Assembly (NCBI RefSeq): GCF_030253575.1 | Contig: NC_080564.1 | Coordinates: 2,648,501 to 2,712,500, forward strand | Length of the DNA: 64,000 nt | Source: Rhododendron vialii | Lineage: Eukaryota > Streptophyta > Magnoliopsida > Ericales > Ericaceae | Direction: 5' to 3' | Part shown: piece after piece, positions 58,901 to 64,000 of the stretch | Layout of the letters: every line of letters begins with the position of its first letter | How positions within the stretch are numbered: the first letter of the stretch is position 1 | Position numbers and translations under genes: made by a program | The notes under the pieces: model-generated | The model's database searches: none | What the model was told of the DNA's origin: nothing | Seen by the model: the letters and a program-made list of their open reading frames with translations, nothing else

Positions 58901-60098
58901 CTTACACTAAAAACTAAAAAGGTAAACCAATGAAAATCAACATTGGGTAGATTCGTTGCAACTCACAGGTTCCTTATTAGAGCTGTGTGGCATTTTATCG
59001 CAAACAATTCGCTTTAATCTCAGCGGTGCAAGAGGAATCAAATCAGCAATGTCTTCCAGCGCAGAATGCACACGATCAAGAACATGGTCCTTCTTTGCAA
59101 GACCGCGTGGCTGCTTCAGTAACTCTAAGAAATTATATGGAGGCATAAAATTCCTTACAAGCATGTCCAAGCAAGAATCAATATATTTTCCACTTGCAGC
59201 AGCCTGCAACTCAATAAAATAAGATAAAATAAAGATGAATCCAACATAAGACCTTGCAAGTATTACAACATGCTGACGTACCAAGGCTATTATTAGCTCG
59301 ACCAATGCATCCATCACATCAGGACTATAGTGCCACATGCTCATTCCAAATATCTGAAAGCAAACCCGTCTTAGAACATAGAATAGTCAGCCTCAATGAT
59401 ACACAAGATGCAGCAAAAAGTCTGTGTTTTCACACATTAGCTACTTACAGCAGAAAGAAGCTCATGGTGAACATTATCAAAACAAGAAACTGCTCCTGAC
59501 AATGCCTTTAGACTTGTCTGCCAAGCAGCAAAAACAAAGGCAAATAAGAACAGATAGTGTAAATGATGACGGTACTTGGGGAATACAAAAATGAAGTTAC
59601 TATTTTATAAGCTTGATCATAGGAACATACCACAAGTAGTGCCACCTCATCTGGGGCAAGATTTTTTGTGTGATGGATAACCCCAATTAGTTGTTCATAA
59701 TTTTCGCGGTCACCCTGAGCCATCAAAGTTCAGGATTATAAACATGCTAAGCCTTTGACTTAAAAAAACTGCATACTACGCTTCTACATATTATGACAGA
59801 TCTTCAACTAACCTACTAGTATTACTGAAAACCCTTGACCCTAAACAGTAACAAACTCAATTTCACTGAACAAACACAGGAATAACCCAAAGGGTAGCTT
59901 GTAGCCAAGAGAGGAGGGAAAATAAACCAAATTCGCCATCTCACATTAGGCGATGGATCTTAACTTTCTGGAATGCTTACTTACCATGGTGAATGATGTT
60001 AGGGCATCGCGAACGAAACGTACCACCTCCAAATCAGTGAAATTAACATCCTCCATTTCGGTTAGTCCTGCCTTCCCAGCTGCTAATTCCACTCCCAT
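52944..60098 (-). CDS. RRN3: RNA polymerase I initiation factor RRN3 (TIF-IA)
   Basis: Binds RNA polymerase I and makes it competent to start at rDNA promoters; acts in the nucleolus and in yeast and mammals is a growth-control point. Exons (minus): 60098-59985, 59714-59631, 59517-59449, 59353-59282, 59203-58967, 58210-58100, 58013-57900, 57712-57587, 57497-57429, 57281-57175, 55246-55163, 55055-54968, 54417-54298, 54117-53933, 53256-52944; 1893 nt, 630 aa. Landmarks: LAPDEVALLVTSLKALSGAV, MLVRNFMPPYNFLELL, DLIPLAPLRLKRIVCDKMP, DKLIDLDVEIEWEDIL, MSAVAYLASYLSRAKFL (the conserved A-YL-S-LARAKF region of RRN3), VFYSGCQAIMYVLCFRMRS, FFPFDPCLLKKSD, and an acidic tail DNDDEEGSSDEDVFEDF. A 5' untranslated intron (about 60934-60106) with GTGAGT donor and TTTTTGTAG acceptor is likely, which sets the start at 60098 instead of the in-frame ATG at 60134. 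Intron 10 is 1.9 kb with an odd insert. Confidence 0.94.
53473..53745. repeat. Family F-like element in RRN3 intron 14
   Basis: Left TAATTGGCTTATTTTTGT and right ACAACAACCAAGCCAACTT are inverted; core TCATCCCTCTTGCCGAGACG. Confidence 0.5.
55490..55645. mobile_element. Short hAT-like MITE in RRN3 intron 10
   Basis: Left CTCTGTTCGTTTTGGGT and right CTCAAAACCAAAACCAAACA are roughly inverted, about 150 bp apart. Confidence 0.4.
56160..57120 (+). other. Unrecognised ORF-bearing insert in RRN3 intron 10
   Basis: This part of the 1.93 kb intron is richer in GC than its surroundings. It holds consecutive plus-strand open stretches in different frames (62 codons at 56416-56604, 125 at 56606-56983, 82 at 56955-57203), antisense to RRN3. 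Only the first clearly starts with ATG in a reading context. Neither protein shows a domain I recognise. Sequence such as GAAGCGAAGCGCCACGCCAG looks like plant mitochondrial DNA to me, so a nuclear copy of organelle DNA is possible; an eroded transposon is the alternative. Confidence 0.35.
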
Positions 60099-60934
60099 GG
60101 TGTCTCTACAAAAAAGTAATACTAATGCTCCCAATGATACCGAACAGTGTAAATATCATAGATTAAACCTGCCAAATGGAAAAACACAGTAGAAATGGCA
60201 ACTTTTATAACCTAAAACTCCAGTTGTATGCAATATTACTAGACTCTACAGTAATTCCCTAGGATATTTGTCATACTTATCACCGAATTCAGATTTCAAA
60301 GCATGTCTTGCATTGCAAACTACTTGAACATGCAAATTCAGAAATATATTCCAAGTCCTCCAAATCATGAATAGACTCAGCATTCTAATCAATCTTATTT
60401 AAATTATCCCCTAGTTGTTTATCTATATTCATTTTCACTACTATGTTTTGTAACACGAGATGTGATATGAACATTTGTGACTTTAAGGAGACAAGTACTA
60501 ATTCTTTATAAAATACCGGGGTGCAAAACCCATATGGTTTCAAAACATTCATAACCAATAATACCATTGAAACGGGTTGTACTCAAAACTGTGGGGTGGC
60601 GGCCTCCCCTTGGTTCCATCCCTAGTCCATACGAAAAAGTCATACTCTTTTAATGCACAATTTCAGAATTAAGCAGTACAATCTAACCAGCTACCATAAA
60701 CAGAATTTGAAACTGACCCATTCTCAAGTATACATCAGAGTAGAAGATGAATATGATCAGCTCAGTTAAAACTGTTATGCTTTGAGGTACAGGAAACAAT
60801 CCACCGGGGTAGGTCCATAACTAATTGATACATGCTATGCATGTACATCAGATTATATCATACACAAGGAGTGGAATCCCCCAAACTCCTACCTTTACAC
60901 AAGCCCATACATAAGCATAGATAAAATTACTCAC

Positions 60935-61180
60935 GCGCGGATAGAGAAAGAGAGGGAGCTTACGAGCAGGAGAGGGAAAATCGGAGAGTGAGAGAAAAGG
61001 GGAGAAGTCTGGTCTGGTCGGCGTTCTTTTGCAGTAAACCCTAAGCCCGCACGCGCTTGAAGTTGCAGTCTCTCTCTCTCTCTAGACGCTCTCTCTCTCT
61101 CTCTCTTTGCCGCCACACCGAGTATGGGAAGTGGAAGCTAGGCTGTTCAAACTTCCCACACAAACCCTAACCCTAACTAC
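60935..61180 (-). promoter_or_regulatory. RRN3 5' untranslated exon and promoter
   Basis: A non-coding first exon probably ends at 60935 (CCGCGC|GTGAGT on the minus strand). CT/GA microsatellites lie at 61068-61082 and 61090-61106. Telo-boxes AAACCCTAA at 61036-61044 and 61162-61170, the latter extended by CCCTAA, lie in or upstream of it. The exact transcription start is unknown. Confidence 0.5.
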
Positions 61181-61309
61181 TCTTAACCCTGGTTAAGTTT
61201 TTACACTTTTACCAGATTTTACACGAATATCCAGAGGGCCTACCTTTTTAGAATCTCACTCCCACACTGGCGTATGGAGGTATCGGGTCGTTCTGCCTAG
61301 TAAACCAAA

Positions 61310-61605
61310 TGGGGTTTTTTTTTCCGTCAATTTTTTTATAAATTATTGATTCGTCGTGACAATAAAAATTAAAAAAATAAAATTTATGATCAGATTTAAA
61401 ATTTTTTTGAATAACGATAAAAATAAGTCAATAAGTTTTTTTTTTGTCTTTATTAAAAAAATCGATTTCGATCGTAATTTTTTATTTTTTAAATTCCGCT
61501 CATCATGACGTAGCAATAATCAACAAAAAAATTGACGAAAAACTTCAAATGCGAAAAAAATTCGAATAAAGACAAAAAAAAGTCATTTGACTTATTAGGC
61601 CGAAT
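61310..61605. repeat. Family F foldback repeat, two units
   Basis: TTTTTTGTCTTTATTAAAAA and TTCGAATAAAGACAAAAAAA pair; cores TTGATTCGTCGTGACAATA and GCTCATCATGACGTAGCAAT; outer AAGTCAATAAG / CTTATTAGGCC words. Sits between RRN3 and eIF6. Confidence 0.65.
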
Positions 61606-61747
61606 GATTAAAACTGATTTTTTACACAAATCCTTAAAATATATTTTAAAATTATTGAGCTTCTCCGATCTCTTTCAAGTGGCACCCCAAAATGGATCTT
61701 TCCAAACGCAGTGTGCATTTAGTGTACACCAAATGATGTACCCATAT

Positions 61748-61882
61748 CTTTAGGAAAAATAACGGCTTAAGATGTGTTTTGATAGTTAATACCCGTCAAA
61801 GATATTTTCAGCATTAACAAATGTTCTCAATATATCCTTGACGGGTATTAATTGTCAAAACACGTCATTGACCGTCGTTTTA
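61748..61882. mobile_element. Small foldback MITE, family H, copy 2
   Basis: AGGAAAAATAACGGCTTAAG and GTGTTTTGATAGTTAATACC on the left pair with GGGTATTAATTGTCAAAACA and GACCGTCGTTTTAC on the right. Homologous to 27655-27780. Confidence 0.75.
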
Positions 61883-61889
61883 CTTATCT

Positions 61890-62790
61890 TTATTGTTTCT
61901 ACCAACGGACAAAAAACAGGGCCCAACAAAGTGGGCTGGGGGAATCCCAAACCCAGGCCTTAGATTTGGGCTTTGCGTTTCTAATGATAGCTCTGTCTGT
62001 AACCCAGTCCAAATTTTGGACGGGGAAATGGCTTTGGCGGCTGGCGCTAGCTAGTCCAAATTTGAGTTCAGTTGACCCAGTGGGGCCAGAGTTAATTGTG
62101 CTTGGAGGACAAGCGTAGAAAGTGGCGTGGACATCACTCATCCGCACTTCACCAAGGAAGCACCCATTTTGCCAAACAAAAATGGGAGGGGTCAATATAT
62201 AACTCATCTGTCCGGATCAGTTTACATGCAGTTCGACTAATTTTAAGAGTTCAATTCCATCGTTTACTTGTGGAGAGTTTAATTAAAACTAGAACAAACT
62301 TCTATTTGAATTGAAGATTAAAAAAAAGAGTTCTATATGAACTGGTTTCAAATGAGTTTATAACACCTAGTGTTTGTTTTTTTTGGATTTTGAAGGAGGT
62401 TTGAGTGGAGAGACGGAGACATAGAAAATGTACAAGGGACCTGCTAAGGGGTTTTAAAGCCCACAAATGAACAAGCTCTAAGAGATTTTTAATATGAAAT
62501 TTTAGGAGGAAGCAAACTCTTAAGCTTAAGTATTGACAATCCCCTAATCATTCTTTTGAATAACAAGAATTTAAAAAGTAGAAGATGATGATCAAAATTA
62601 AAGTAAATTTATTAACCAAAAAAAAATATGAAAGGTCTTTCTTAATTTTTTATAATTGAGGTTTATGTTGGTACTATACTATTTTGTTTTGTTTTGTTCA
62701 TTGAGGTGAATACATAATTTTGAATTATTTGTCGCAATCTTTTTTTTTTTACTTAACACGAAACTATTTTTAAAATATTACTACTCCTTC
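61890..62790. other. RRN3-eIF6 intergenic region, nothing recognised
   Basis: Slightly GC-richer at 61900-62110, with overlapping open frames of about 90-100 codons on both strands that have no family resemblance. No gene is supported. Confidence 0.4.
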
Positions 62791-62796
62791 CAGGTC

Positions 62797-63090
62797 TTAT
62801 TTGGCATAATAAGTCAAATATTTTTTTTTATTCAAAAAAATTACATTTATTAGTTTTTCATTGATTTTTTTAAGAATTATTACTTTTTCATGACAAAGAT
62901 CTATAAAGTAAAAAATTAAGATTAAAATTTAATTTTTTTGAATAAAAACAAAAAAATTTACCTTTTAGATCATCGTCATGAAAAAAGTAATAATTCTCAA
63001 AAAATCAGAAAAAAACTAACTAATGTGAATTTTTTTTTGAATAATACGCCATAATATTAGCCATTTTACTTATTTTGCCAGACAACGCCC
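62797..63090. repeat. Family F foldback repeat near eIF6
   Basis: Left TTATTTGGCATAATAAGTCA and right CGCCATAATATTAGCC, TTATTTTGCCAGACAA words pair; arms TTTATTCAAAAAAATTACAT and core TTTTTCATGACAAAG. It ends about 310 bp upstream of the eIF6 start codon. Confidence 0.6.
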
Positions 63091-63120
63091 TATTTACACT
63101 ACTCTATAGAATCAAATCGA

Positions 63121-63401
63121 GTCTTTTCCCCTTTTCTGCAAAACCCTAACCGCTTATAAAACCCTAGCTGGAGCCTTGCCATTGGTGAATACGGGCCAGA
63201 GCTTTCCGATCAAAGCCGTCTGTAAAACTTCCCTCTGGTAATCCATAAAGAGATCCAAATAGGCATACGTCTCTCCTATGCACGCGTATCTCTGATTACT
63301 CGAAGTCGTTTATTTGTTCTTTGTGTCTTCCTGAAATCGACTTTTTTGCAGGTCCTGTAATACTCCGATTCTTTGCACGTTCAGCTGATTGTCTTATCGT
63401 C
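63121..63401 (+). promoter_or_regulatory. eIF6 promoter and 5' leader with two telo-boxes
   Basis: AAACCCTAA at 63141-63149 and AAACCCTAG at 63159-63167, separated by a TTATAAA motif (63154-63160). A possible 5' untranslated intron runs from a GTAATCC donor near 63238 to a TTTTTTGCAG acceptor near 63351. Confidence 0.5.
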
Positions 63402-64000
63402 ATGGCAACTAGTAAGTTATATTCACACCCCCTGATATGTGTACATACGTATAGAAGCATATCAATTACCTCTTGCGGGTTCCCAAATCTTCATTGTTTC
63501 CCTAGCTGTATGTAGATATATTACAGACTAGACGCCCGGGCACACGCTATATGTGCAAACCGTGTAAAAGAGGGGTAATTTATGATTGGGGTGTTTTCTT
63601 TTTTTTCCCCCTTCTTGGTAGTTTCTTTTGGCAGTTTAAAGGGGTAATTTAGGAAGCTAAAGTGTGTGCCAGTCCCATAATAGTTGTAGAAATGTAATTG
63701 ATTGGCTAAAATGTGAATGGGTTTTGCGCAGGACTTCAATTTGAGAACTCGTGTGAAATTGGGGTATTCTCAAAGCTGACCAATGCCTACTGTCTGGTTG
63801 CCATTGGGGGTTCGGAAAGTTTCTACAGGTTTGTTTGGGTTTCGGGGATGTGTGAGTTTTTCATTGCTTTCTTTTGTTTTGTATATGGCTTTCGAAAGGC
63901 TGTAATGCCTCAATGGCTGGATTGTGTGCAGCACGTTTGAGTCCGAGTTAGCAGATGTTATTCCTGTGGTTAAAACCTCAATTGGCGGTACTCGAATTAT
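63402..64000 (+). CDS. EIF6: Eukaryotic translation initiation factor 6 (partial, runs off right edge)
   Basis: eIF6 binds the 60S ribosomal subunit, is needed for its nucleolar and nuclear maturation, and keeps it from joining 40S too early. Exon 1 has only 10 coding bases (63402-63411), exon 2 is 63732-63828, exon 3 starts at 63932 and is open at the edge. Joined protein: [20 protein letters not shown], then [20 protein letters not shown] and [19 protein letters not shown], matching the N-terminal pentein-fold repeat of plant eIF6 almost residue for residue. All three junctions are GT-AG and keep frame (ACTA|GA gives Thr-Arg; TACAG|C gives Tyr-Ser). Head to head with RRN3. Identity very sure; the remaining three quarters of the protein lie outside. 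Confidence 0.93.

Noticed and set aside
60095..60134. HMG-like earlier RRN3 start at 60134 (MGALVLLFCRDTMGV)
   Set aside because: The stretch ends in a TTTTTGTAG splice acceptor at 60106-60107, so the upstream ATG is probably intronic; start placed at 60098.
1..64000. Search for CRISPR arrays, tRNA or rRNA genes, retrovirus-like gag/pol genes and viral insertions
   Set aside because: No regularly spaced direct repeats, no complete tRNA with paired A/B boxes outside SINEs, and no long pol or coat-like frames seen.

Overview
The window is nuclear DNA of a eudicot plant. Gene space is made of interrupted genes with GT-AG introns, intergenic DNA is AT-rich and packed with small foldback transposons, and the proteins read most naturally against Arabidopsis-type families. 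I cannot name the species. No tRNA, rRNA, CRISPR, operon or bacterial feature is present.

Layout. (1) 1-3000, minus strand: the 5' part of an HMG-CoA reductase gene (mevalonate pathway), split by a 1.84 kb intron between the membrane domain and the catalytic domain; the gene runs off the left edge. (2) 3000-28700: about 26 kb without a recognisable gene, made of Stowaway-type, hAT-type and Mutator-type MITEs, long foldback elements, SINE and LINE 3' ends, and simple repeats. The densest part is 12.5-16.3 kb. (3) 28770-35245, plus: a complete TRAPPC11 gene (vesicle tethering), nine exons, 1177 aa. (4) 36928-43379, minus: a complete WDR55 gene (WD40 protein), fifteen exons, 359 aa, convergent with TRAPPC11. 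(5) 45730-51654, plus: a complete AT-hook (AHL, PPC domain) gene, five exons, 351 aa, divergent from WDR55. (6) 52944-60098, minus: a complete RRN3/TIF-IA gene (RNA polymerase I initiation factor), fifteen coding exons, 630 aa, convergent with AHL. (7) 63402-64000, plus: the first three exons of eIF6 (60S subunit biogenesis), divergent from RRN3 and cut by the right edge.

Exon models were built by hand: each junction was checked for splice dinucleotides and for an unbroken reading frame, and complete CDS lengths came out as multiples of three. Two introns, one in TRAPPC11 and one in WDR55, need a GC donor instead of GT; the TRAPPC11 one is 90 bp, in frame and stop-free, so its retention would insert a hydrophobic segment.

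How the genes relate: RRN3 (rRNA transcription) and eIF6 (60S maturation) sit head to head, and WDR55 has been linked to rRNA synthesis in animals. Upstream or 5' leader regions of TRAPPC11, WDR55, AHL, RRN3 and eIF6 all carry telo-box motifs (AAACCCTA or its complement), often found in plant translation and ribosome-biogenesis genes. I saw no clearly novel gene system; the most unusual signals are the HMGR linker intron, the GC-AG introns, the foldback cluster at 12.5-16.3 kb and an ORF-bearing insert inside RRN3 intron 10.
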